Assembly: GCF_002234535.1 (NCBI RefSeq)
Contig: NZ_CP022521.1
Coordinates: 4,836,001-4,900,000 of the forward strand
Source of the DNA: Actinoalloteichus hoggarensis
GTDB lineage: Bacteria; Actinomycetota; Actinomycetes; Mycobacteriales; Pseudonocardiaceae
Direction of reading: 5' to 3'
DNA: 64,000 bases
Shown: one piece after another, positions 8,155-15,637 of the stretch
Position numbering within the stretch: the stretch's first letter is position 1
Layout of the letters: each line of letters begins with the position of its first letter
Position numbers and translations under genes: made by a program
The notes under the pieces: model-generated
Databases searched by the model: none
What the model was told of the DNA's origin: nothing
The model's input: the letters and a program-made list of their open reading frames with translations, nothing else

Positions 8155-8165
8155 GATATCGATCG

Positions 8166-8835
8166 GGTGGAACGCATGCTCGGCATGCCACGCCGACCGC
8201 AACGGCGACGACACGCCCGGTCGCCGAATCTCGGGACGAGTCCGGCCGCCACCGCGCCGCGAGGAGGACACCCGCCGACCGATCGGCTCGATGTTCACCG
8301 GGGCGAGCCGTCGACCAGGACGAGCGGTCGACCAAGAGGATCCGCGACGAGTGGGAACAGCCGCCCGGCCGGCACCGTCTCGACACGGCGATCCCGAAGC
8401 GGATCGATTCCCACGCCGCCTGCGACGCCGCTCCGACGGTCTCGCCGACACCCGCGGCCCGAGGCGACACCTGCGGCCCGAGGCGACACCGACGAACGAC
8501 CGTCGCCTCCGGAGCCGAGGCGCGGCGGACCCGTGGGGGCGGTCGATTCGGGCTCGGCCCCGCCCGCTCGCCCGCCGCTCGACGCGATCTTCACGACGAC
8601 ACGGCCCGGCTCGGCGGACGGGCCCCGCGCGCTGACGGCGCCGATCCTCACGGCGCGCAGGTCTCGACGGCCGAGGGACGTCCCGCGCGGGCAGGAGAAA
8701 GCCGTCTCGGCGCGGGCAGCCGACCCCGGCGAGCGGGGACCCGCCTCCGGGCGAGTCCCCGCTGAACACGACCGCAGGCACCACGCTCGCCACCCGCCCC
8801 GCGGGCAGGCCGATCCGACCGCCCGCGGGCAGGCC
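8166..8835. other. Gene-free stretch
   Basis: About 670 bp between the SOS promoter and the MerR stop codon. Long open frames on both strands are compositional (Arg/Pro/Ser/Gly-rich, no domain). The only structure noted is a direct repeat of about 19 bp around 8453-8491 (GCGGCCCGAGGCGACACC twice, slightly diverged). Confidence 0.5.
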
Positions 8836-9660
8836 TCAGTCCTGATCTGCCAGCGGCTCCTGGAACTCGGTGACCCAGGTGGACTCGTCCTCCGAAGTCT
8901 CCAGGTACACCTCGCGGGCGTATCCGGTGCCCGTCCTCCCGGCCGCCTCGATCCAGCGAGCGATCTTCTGCACCACGGCATCGGCCTCGGTCATGGAGCC
9001 GTGATGCACCATGGTCGCGGCCTCGACGGCGGGCAGGTCTACCACCGCGAGCGCTCCGGGCGCGGCGGACCGCGGTTCTGCCCCGGCCACCGGGCAGCTC
9101 GCATGCACCCGCACCCGCTCGCCGAACGGCTCGTAATGGGCGATGCCCGGCCCGGTCGGCCGCAGCCCCTCCGCTTCGATCCGGTGGTACAGCTCGTCGA
9201 ACAGCGGTCCCACGACCGGTCCGATGTCCGGCGCGGCATAGCTCTCCGCCACCGCGGTCAGTTCGGCCACCCGGACCGCGGGTACCTGCCGCACCACTAT
9301 CTCGTCGGTGGACATGCGTCCCTCCTCCTCGATCATGGAGAGCCTCGCCTCGATTCCGGCCAGCCGCGCCGTGTCCGCCGCCACCGCCGCCGCCAGCTCC
9401 GCACGACGCAGCCGCAGCATGCCGTGCAGCTCGCTCACGTCGATCCTCTCGTCGAGGATCGACGCCACCTGAGCCAGTGTGAACCCCAGATCCTTCAGGG
9501 CCACGAGGCGGTTGAGCCTGGCGAGTGCGGCGACGCGGTAGTAGCGATAGCCGCTGAACTCGTCGACGTGGTCGGGCCGAAGCAGCCCGATCGCGTCGTA
9601 GTGCCGCAGCATCCGCACCGACACGCGGCCGAGCCTGGCGAAGTCTCCGATACTGAACAT
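8836..9660 (-). CDS. MerR family regulator with GyrI-like effector domain
   Basis: A 274-residue transcription activator. The N-terminal winged helix-turn-helix is canonical (MFSIGDFARLGRVSVRMLRHY, then GLLRPDHVDEFSGYRYY), followed by the dimerisation coiled coil (residues 75-115) and a C-terminal GyrI/AraC-type effector-binding domain (about 120-274, with VRQVPAVRVAEL and PTGPGIAHYEPF). This is the BmrR/TipA-like layout that senses drugs or hydrophobic ligands. ATG 9660 is the domain start; the much longer open frame upstream has no homology. Its target is not obvious; the divergent NUDIX gene is the nearest candidate. Confidence 0.9.
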   Translation of the reverse strand: MFSIGDFARLGRVSVRMLRHYDAIGLLRPDHVDEFSGYRYYRVAALARLNRLVALKDLGFTLAQVASILDERIDVSELHGMLRLRRAELAAAVAADTARLAGIEARLSMIEEEGRMSTDEIVVRQVPAVRVAELTAVAESYAAPDIGPVVGPLFDELYHRIEAEGLRPTGPGIAHYEPFGERVRVHASCPVAGAEPRSAAPGALAVVDLPAVEAATMVHHGSMTEADAVVQKIARWIEAAGRTGTGYAREVYLETSEDESTWVTEFQEPLADQD

Positions 9661-9770
9661 GACGACCTCAGGGATAGGGCCTGACACGGTGTGAGAGTCA
9701 CGCGCGAGTGTCGGGCACCAGGCCGTCGTCGGCCGCGCGGCCCGACGACGCGGAGCGCAGACTCGACGAG

Positions 9771-10238
9771 ATGACGGGCAGACGCAGCGCGGGACTCCTC
9801 CTGTTCCGCGCCCCGGGACCGCACGTCGAGGTGCTGCTGGCCCATCCCGGCGGGCCGTTCTGGGCTCGCCGCGACGCGGGCGCCTGGTCGCTGCCCAAGG
9901 GCGAGTACTCGCCGGAGGAGGCTCCCGAGGACGCGGCGCGACGCGAGTTCCTGGAGGAGTTGGGACTGCCCGTGCCGGAGGGTCCGCTGCTGCCCCTCGG
10001 CGACGTCCGGCAGTCGGGTGGGAAGGTCGTGACCGCCTGGGCGGTGCAGGGCGACCTCGATCCCGATCGAGTGACGCCGGGGACCTTCGAGCTGGAGTGG
10101 CCGCCCCGATCGGGCCGAGTACGCCGGTTCCCGGAGATCGACCGCGTCGGGTGGTTCGGCCTGGTGGCCGCCGCGGAACGGATCGTGTCGGGCCAACGGC
10201 CGTTCCTGGACCGGCTCGCGGAGCGGCTCCGGCCATGA
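9771..10238 (+). CDS. NUDIX hydrolase
   Basis: A 155-residue nucleoside-diphosphate-linked moiety hydrolase. The Nudix box is intact: GEYSPEEAPEDAARREF then LEELGL, giving Gx5Ex7RExxEExGx with the catalytic and Mg-binding glutamates. It begins MTGRRSAGLLLFR and has WSLPKGEY before the box. This form is common in actinobacteria as an isolated gene with unknown substrate (nucleotide sugars or damaged nucleotides are typical). ATG 9771 is preferred over an upstream in-frame start at 9708 because the extra 21 residues are not conserved. Confidence 0.88.
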   Translation: MTGRRSAGLLLFRAPGPHVEVLLAHPGGPFWARRDAGAWSLPKGEYSPEEAPEDAARREFLEELGLPVPEGPLLPLGDVRQSGGKVVTAWAVQGDLDPDRVTPGTFELEWPPRSGRVRRFPEIDRVGWFGLVAAAERIVSGQRPFLDRLAERLRP

Positions 10239-10876
10239 CGCCCGCCGTCGGGGTCCAGGCGCGGTCGGCGGCTCGACGCCGTCCTCGGGCCTCGGGTCCT
10301 CGGGGGTCAGGCCGAGAGCTGTTCGACGGCGGCTCACGGCTGGACGGTGGGCGCGGCGGCAGACGGGGCACTCGGCGACGGCGACAGCACCTCTGGGAGG
10401 ACACCCGCCGTCGAGCCCGTGTGCGTGCGCTTCCCGCCGGCGGGATCGATCGGCGTCCGCACTCGGCCTGAACACGACGTCCGACGCTCGACACCGGTGA
10501 CCGAACGCTCGTGGCCGAACGCCCGAGCCTCGTCCCTCGAAGCCGGACACCGGAACCAGCCGCCCGGAATTCGACGTCTGAAACTCGACACCGGAACCAC
10601 AGAGTTGCGGCGGACCCACACCGCGGCCACTCCGATGGGTGAGGCCCGACCCGGACGGTCACGGGCGCCTCGGGCGGGTGCCGGGTACCGCGCCGAGCCG
10701 GATCACCGCCGATGTGGCAACGGCGACCGACCGGGGCGACGCACTGTGCCGAGACGACTTCCTCGGCTCGCGGCCGCCTCGGACGGCTTGCGGCACCGCG
10801 CATCCGACCGAGCGATCGTCACACCGAGTGCCGACGCGGCAACCTTTAGCCACCCTAACTAGGGCATTCGACCAGC
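10239..10876. other. Gene-free stretch before the leader peptide
   Basis: About 640 bp with no recognisable coding sequence on either strand. Loosely repeated GACACCGGAACC-like words occur around 10490-10600. AT content rises near 10848-10892, where the regulatory elements for the following operon lie (TTAGCCACCCTAAC then a perfect inverted repeat). Confidence 0.5.
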
Positions 10877-10891
10877 GAGAATGTCATTCTC
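10877..10891 (+). promoter_or_regulatory. 7-1-7 inverted repeat, Fur/Zur-like geometry
   Basis: GAGAATG-T-CATTCTC is a perfect 7-bp inverted repeat with a 1-bp centre, in a local AT-rich patch about 45 bp upstream of the leader peptide start. Fur-family operators (Fur, Zur) commonly have this geometry, but the bases do not match a consensus I can state with confidence. Confidence 0.5.
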
Positions 10892-10937
10892 ATTACAAGG
10901 AGCGACGGCCGCGCAGGCGGCCGGGCATACTCGCGGC

Positions 10938-11045
10938 GTGGGCGAACACTTCTATGCCGTGTCGCGGCGACACGTCGATCTGCTGCGGGTGTGCAGCAGT
11001 GCCTGTCGCCTGAGGGCCGCGATCTCCGGCGCGGGCCCGCGCTGA
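10938..11045 (+). CDS. Sulfur/cysteine-type leader peptide
   Basis: A 35-codon ORF, GTG to TGA, containing RRHVDLLRVCSSACR. This is the signature of the actinobacterial putative leader peptides (RRHVDLxRVxSAxC) known upstream of sulfur assimilation and cysteine-related genes, where ribosome stalling at Cys codons is thought to control downstream expression. CATACT lies 6 nt before the GTG and there is no Shine-Dalgarno, so translation would start on a leaderless mRNA. A 9-bp perfect hairpin follows at 11134-11157, and the ABC operon starts at 11336. Function is inferred from pattern and position. Confidence 0.75.
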   Translation: MGEHFYAVSRRHVDLLRVCSSACRLRAAISGAGPR

Positions 11046-11133
11046 CCCTGCCCGGTCTCCCCGACCGAGGCGATCCGCCCGCCCTGCCCGAGCCCGAGGA
11101 CACGCCGGTTCCCCGCCCCGGCTCCGCCGCCGT

Positions 11134-11157
11134 GCGACGGGCCCGCCTGCCCGTCGC
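11134..11157 (+). promoter_or_regulatory. Attenuator-like hairpin
   Basis: GCGACGGGC (11134-11142) pairs perfectly with GCCCGTCGC (11149-11157) around a 6-nt loop. It lies 88 nt after the leader stop and 178 nt before the importer start. No U-tract follows, which is usual for actinobacterial terminators. Confidence 0.55.
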
Positions 11158-11335
11158 GGCGAGGCTCCCGCACTGATCGACGGCGACCGCGGGCAGCCAC
11201 CGCCGAGCCCTCTCCCGCACCCGGCCCGACCGACACACCTGGTCGCCGTCCGTCCTGTTCGGACGACCACTCCCCTGCCGGTTCCCCGTGTCCGGCATTC
11301 CCACGACACCACCTCCCGCGACAAGGAGCGCCGCC

Positions 11336-12850
11336 ATGCGCCGCAGCGCGCTGTACACCGCCCTGGCCGTCCCACCTTTGCTGCTCGCCGCCGCCTGCGG
11401 CGGCGGAGGCGGCGGCGCGGCCTCCACCGGCGAACCCGATCCGGAGGCCGTCGTGGTCATCGGCTCGCAGAACGAGCCGACCAGCCTGGACTCCAACGTC
11501 GGCGGCTCCTCCGGGCTCTCGGAGGTGCTGCTGCGCAACGTCTACGAAGGCCTCGTCGCCCTCGACGATCAGGGCGAGATCGTGCCCGCGCTCGCCGAGT
11601 CCTGGGACGTCTCCGAGGACGGACTCGACTACACCTTCCAGCTGGCCTCGGACGTGACCTTCCACGACGGCACGGAGTTCAGCGCCGACGACGTCGTGTG
11701 GAGCATCGAACGCACCATCGCCCCCGACTCGGTCAACCCGAAGAAGCAGAGCCTGGCGGGCATCAGCTCCGTGACTGCGGACGATCCCGACACCGTGGCG
11801 ATCACGCTCGAGGAGCGCAGCAACGAGTTCCTGTTCGGCCTGACGACCTCCGCCGGGCTGATCTTCCAGGAGGGCGCCACCGACTTCGCGGACACGGCGG
11901 TGGGCACCGGCCCGTTCGTCTTCGACGAGTGGAAGCGCGGCGATAGCATCACGCTGAGCCGCTACGCCGACTACTGGGGTGAGCCCGCCGCGTCGGCCTC
12001 CGTGGTGTTCCGCTACTTCGACGACGCCACCGCGATGAGCAACGCGCTGCAAGGCGGCCAGCTGGACCTGATCGCCTCGGTGCCGTCGCCGGAGCTGCTG
12101 GCCGCGTTCGAGGGCAACCCGCAGTTCGTGGTCACCGAGGGCGCCTCGAACACCAAGACGCTGCTGGCCTTCAACAACGAGCGGGAACCGCTGACCGACT
12201 CGCGGGTCCGCCGCGCGCTGCGGGCCGCGATCGACCACCAGGCCGTGCTGGACGCGGTGTGGGACGGCTACGGGCAGCTGATCGGCAGCGGCATCCCGCC
12301 CACCGACCCCTGGTACGAGGACCTGACCGCCAACGTGGCCCATGATCCGGAGCTGGCGAGGGAGCTGCTCGCCGAGGCGGGGCACTCCGACGGGCTCACC
12401 CTGAGCCTGGACGTCCCGTCCGAGGACAGGCTGCTCACCGTCGCCCAGCTCGTGCAGGACCAGCTCGCCGAGGTGGGCGTGACCGTGGAGCTCAACGCCA
12501 TCGAGGGCGCGACCTGGTACGACAAGGTCTTCACGCAGGTCGACTACGACCTGACCATCCAGAACCACGTCAACCCGCACGACGTCTTCTGGTACGCCAA
12601 TCCCGACTTCTACTGGCGTTACGACGATCCGCAGGTGCGGGAGTGGGTCGCGCAGGCCGACGTCGCGGAGACCGAGGAGGAGCGCGTCGAACTGCTCCGG
12701 CAGGTCGGGACGCGGATCTCCGAGGAGGCGGCCAGCGACTGGCTGTTCCTCAACCCGCTGATGCGCGTCGCCCGTCAGGGCGTCACGGGATACCCGGAGA
12801 CGGCGCTGGCCGACAGCCTGTACCTGCCTGAGATCACCAAGGCGGGCTGA
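11336..12850 (+). CDS. ABC importer solute-binding lipoprotein (SBP_bac_5)
   Basis: A 504-residue extracellular binding lipoprotein of the peptide/nickel/opine cluster. The signal peptide ends in lipobox LAAAC (Cys about residue 22) followed by a Gly-rich linker. Family 5 features include GSQNEPTSLDSN, LLRNVYEGLV, PALAESWDVSEDGL and HDGTEFSADDVVWSIER. The ATG at 11336 has AAGGAG 8 nt upstream; the in-frame GTG at 11288 lacks one. It is the first gene of an operon with two permeases, two ATPases and a DUF1684 gene. The Cys leader upstream suggests a sulfur-containing ligand, which is inference. Confidence 0.92.
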   Translation: MRRSALYTALAVPPLLLAAACGGGGGGAASTGEPDPEAVVVIGSQNEPTSLDSNVGGSSGLSEVLLRNVYEGLVALDDQGEIVPALAESWDVSEDGLDYTFQLASDVTFHDGTEFSADDVVWSIERTIAPDSVNPKKQSLAGISSVTADDPDTVAITLEERSNEFLFGLTTSAGLIFQEGATDFADTAVGTGPFVFDEWKRGDSITLSRYADYWGEPAASASVVFRYFDDATAMSNALQGGQLDLIASVPSPELLAAFEGNPQFVVTEGASNTKTLLAFNNEREPLTDSRVRRALRAAIDHQAVLDAVWDGYGQLIGSGIPPTDPWYEDLTANVAHDPELARELLAEAGHSDGLTLSLDVPSEDRLLTVAQLVQDQLAEVGVTVELNAIEGATWYDKVFTQVDYDLTIQNHVNPHDVFWYANPDFYWRYDDPQVREWVAQADVAETEEERVELLRQVGTRISEEAASDWLFLNPLMRVARQGVTGYPETALADSLYLPEITKAG

Positions 12851-12900
12851 TCGTTGACGTCGTCTCCACACCCCGGCGCTCGAAGGACGGTCCGCCGCCG

Positions 12901-13851
12901 ATGATGCGATACGTGCTGCGGCGGGTGCTGCTGCTGGCGGGCTCGCTGCTCGCGGCGAGCGCGTTGACGTTCCTGCTGCTCTCCCTGCTGCCCGGCGATC
13001 CGGCGCGCACCATCCTCGGCGTGGAGGCCACCGAGGAGCAGGTGGCCGAGCTGAGCAGCATGCTCGGCACCGACCGGCCCGCCCCGATCCGCTACCTGCA
13101 CTGGCTGGGCGACCTGTTGACCGGCGACCTCGGTCAGTCCTATGTCGGCGGAGGGCCGGTCGGACCGGAGATCCTCGATCGGATGGCGGTGACGGCGCCG
13201 CTGGGGCTGTCGGCCTTCGTCCTGTCGGTCGTGATCGCCGTGCCGCTGGGCGTGTGGGCGGCCCTGCGCCACCGCAGCCCGGTCGGCGTGGTGGTCTCGG
13301 CGATCAGCCAGCTCGGCGTGGCGGTGCCGATCTTCTGGATCGGCATCCTGCTGGTGGCGGTGTTCGCCCTGAACCTCGGCTGGGCACCGCCGGGTGGTTT
13401 CCCCGTCGCGGGCTGGGCCGAGCCGGGTGAGGCGGTGCGGTCGCTGGTGCTGCCGGTGATCACGCTCGCGGTGGCGCAGGCCGCCGCGCTGCTGCGTTAC
13501 GTCCGCTCCGCCACGCTCGACGTGATTCATCAGGACTTCCTGCGCACGGCACGGTCGGTCGGGCAGACACGCGCGCAGGCCCTGTGGCGGCACGGGCTGC
13601 GCAACGCCTGCGTGCCCGTGCTGTCGGTCCTCGGTGTGCAGCTGGCCGGCTCGCTGCTCGGCGCCGTGATCGTGGAGAGCGTCTTCACCCTGCCGGGACT
13701 GGGAAGGATGTTGTTGACCGACGTGGGAAACCGTGACCTGGTCAAGGTGCAGGCCACCGTGTTCCTGATGACGGCGGTGGTGCTGGTGGTCGGCTTCCTG
13801 GTCGACGTGGCGCAGCGGGCGCTCGACCCGAGACTGCGAGCGGCCCGATGA
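12901..13851 (+). CDS. ABC importer permease, DppB type
   Basis: A 316-residue inner-membrane permease with about six transmembrane helices, of the binding-protein-dependent transport family. The start MMRYVLRRVLLLAGSLL and the motif LLPGDPARTILG are typical of DppB/OppB. The EAA loop that contacts the ATPase is around RTARSVGQTRAQALWRHGLRN. It lies 50 bp after the binding protein gene and overlaps the next permease gene by 4 bp (ATGA), so the subunits are translationally coupled. Confidence 0.93.
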   Translation: MMRYVLRRVLLLAGSLLAASALTFLLLSLLPGDPARTILGVEATEEQVAELSSMLGTDRPAPIRYLHWLGDLLTGDLGQSYVGGGPVGPEILDRMAVTAPLGLSAFVLSVVIAVPLGVWAALRHRSPVGVVVSAISQLGVAVPIFWIGILLVAVFALNLGWAPPGGFPVAGWAEPGEAVRSLVLPVITLAVAQAAALLRYVRSATLDVIHQDFLRTARSVGQTRAQALWRHGLRNACVPVLSVLGVQLAGSLLGAVIVESVFTLPGLGRMLLTDVGNRDLVKVQATVFLMTAVVLVVGFLVDVAQRALDPRLRAAR

Positions 13852-14741
13852 GCCCGGCGCTGCGTTCGGCTCCCGGCCCGGCGGAGCCCACCGCACGGGT
13901 CGCCGCCGCCCGCGTCCGGGCCCGCACCCGTCGCAGGCGCGGCCCGACCCTGGTCGCCGGCGCCGTGCTGGTCGGCCTCGTCGTCCTCGCCGCGCTGATC
14001 TCGCTGGTGTGGACGCCGTTCGACCACGACGCCACCGGGGCGGGCGGGCGGCTGGAGACGCCGAGCGCGACCCATTGGATGGGCACCGATCGGCTCGGAC
14101 GCGACGTGTTCAGCCAGTTTCTCGTCGGCGCCCGCCTCGCGTTGGGCATCGGAACGGCGTCGGTGCTGATCGCGGCCGTGCTCGGCGTCACCCTGGGCCT
14201 GATGGCCGCGCTCGCGCCGAGGAAGGCCGACGACGCCGTGGTGCACGGGATCGACGTGCTCATCGCGTTCCCCACGCTGCTGCTGGCGATGGTGCTGGTG
14301 GCCGTGCGAGGGGCGTCCACGACGACCGCCGTACTGGCGATCGGCCTGGCGACCTCGGCCGTGGTCGCCCGGTTGACGCGCATCGCCGCGCGTCGGGTCC
14401 TCGTGCAGGACTATGTCCTTGCGGCGACGGCGTCGGGCACCGGCCGCATCGGCATCCTGCTGCGTCACGTGCTGCCCAACATCTATCCGATCCTGCTGGT
14501 GCAGCTCTCCTTGGAGTTCGGCCTCGCGGTGGTCGCCGAGGCGGCGCTGTCCTATCTCGGACTCGGCTCGCCGCCGCCCAATCCGTCCTGGGGCCAGATG
14601 CTTCGAGACGCGCAGGCGGTGCTGGGTGTCACGCTGTGGCCCGCGGTGTTCCCCGGACTGGCGATCGTGATCACGGTGCTGGGGCTGAACCTGCTCGGCG
14701 ACGGGCTGCGCGAGTACGCCGATCCGGAGCTGGCCCGATGA
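13848..14741 (+). CDS. ABC importer permease, DppC type
   Basis: A 297-residue partner permease. The DppC signature HWMGTDRLGRDVFSQFL sits near residue 75, followed by five more helices and the coupling loop with ATASGTGRIGILLRHVLPN. A basic N-terminal tail (RVRARTRRRRG) precedes the first helix. It starts on an ATGA overlap with the dppB-type gene, and its stop overlaps the ATG of the first ATPase gene. Confidence 0.93.
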   Translation: MSPALRSAPGPAEPTARVAAARVRARTRRRRGPTLVAGAVLVGLVVLAALISLVWTPFDHDATGAGGRLETPSATHWMGTDRLGRDVFSQFLVGARLALGIGTASVLIAAVLGVTLGLMAALAPRKADDAVVHGIDVLIAFPTLLLAMVLVAVRGASTTTAVLAIGLATSAVVARLTRIAARRVLVQDYVLAATASGTGRIGILLRHVLPNIYPILLVQLSLEFGLAVVAEAALSYLGLGSPPPNPSWGQMLRDAQAVLGVTLWPAVFPGLAIVITVLGLNLLGDGLREYADPELAR

Positions 14742-15637
14742 GCGGGCGACGTGACGCGACGGCACACGATGTCGGGCCGGCGGACACGACGATCGGCGTT
14801 CGTCATTCGGACGGGCAGGAGAACGGGACGATGAGGCTGCTCGAGGTGCGGGGGCTGACGGTGCGGCGGCGCGACGGGACGGAGCTGATCGCGGGCGTCG
14901 ATCTGGATCTCGCCGCAGGCGAGCGGCTCGGGATCGTCGGCGAGTCCGGCTCCGGCAAGTCGCTGACCGCGCTGGCCGTGGCCGGTCTGCTGCCCGAGGG
15001 GATGACCGTCTCCGGTTCGGTTCGGCTGGACGGCGTCGAGCTGCTGGGGCTGCCGGAGCGGGAGATGACGCGGGTGCGGGGAGCCGGGGTGGCGATGGTC
15101 TTCCAGGAGCCGCTGACCGCGTTGGACCCGCTGATGCGGGTGGGCAGGCAGATCGCGGGTCCGCTGCGCGGACATCGGGGCCTCGGCAGGAGGGAGGCCG
15201 AGGCCGAGGCGGTGGAGCTGTGCCGCCGCGTGCGGCTGCCGGACCCGGCCGAGTCGGCGCGCGCGTATCCGCATCAGCTCTCCGGCGGACAGCGTCAGCG
15301 GGTGGCGCTCGCCGTGGCCCTGGCATGTCGTCCTCGGCTGCTCATCGCCGACGAGCCGACCACGGCACTCGACGTCACCGTGCAGGCCGAGATACTGGAG
15401 CTGATCACCGAGTCGGTGGCGAGCGAGGGCGCCGGGCTCCTGTTCATCAGTCATGACCTGCCCGTGATCGCCTCGGTCGGCGATCGGATCGCCGTGATGC
15501 GTGACGGGGCCGTCGTGGAACAGGGTGAGGTCGAGCCGGTCCTCGCGGCCCCGAGGCACCCTTACACGCGCGAGCTGCTGACTTCGGCGGTGGCGGCGGG
15601 CAGGCTGCCGGGAGATCCGGGATGGGAGGCAGGATGA
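14738..15637 (+). CDS. ABC importer ATPase, DppD type
   Basis: An ATP-binding subunit of about 299 residues. Walker A is GESGSGKS, the Q-loop is VFQEPLTALDP, the signature LSGGQRQR, Walker [13 protein letters not shown] and the switch His is in FISHD. The short C-terminus ends just after RHPYTRELLTSA, lacking the usual Cys-containing oligopeptide C-terminal domain. Start 14738 gives an ATGA overlap and a GGAG 8 nt upstream. An internal ATG at 14831 with AGGAG upstream (protein MRLLEVRGLTV) is equally credible and would remove 31 unconserved residues. Confidence 0.92.
   Translation: MSGRRDATAHDVGPADTTIGVRHSDGQENGTMRLLEVRGLTVRRRDGTELIAGVDLDLAAGERLGIVGESGSGKSLTALAVAGLLPEGMTVSGSVRLDGVELLGLPEREMTRVRGAGVAMVFQEPLTALDPLMRVGRQIAGPLRGHRGLGRREAEAEAVELCRRVRLPDPAESARAYPHQLSGGQRQRVALAVALACRPRLLIADEPTTALDVTVQAEILELITESVASEGAGLLFISHDLPVIASVGDRIAVMRDGAVVEQGEVEPVLAAPRHPYTRELLTSAVAAGRLPGDPGWEAG

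Noticed and set aside
6977-8470. Long minus frame as one 497-residue protein including the SOS ORF
   Set aside because: Only the segment from ATG 8119 has promoter support; the remainder is antisense to MmcQ and low-complexity.
8167-9684. 505-residue plus-strand open frame
   Set aside because: Runs antisense through the MerR gene and has no domain; compositional artefact.
10850-10870. IdeR/DtxR iron box near TTAGCCACCCTAAC
   Set aside because: Half-sites are off register by one base from the 19-bp consensus; too weak to call.
14009-15637. 542-residue form of the ABC ATPase
   Set aside because: The extra 243 residues are the out-of-frame shadow of the DppC-type permease; the real start is at 14738 or 14831.
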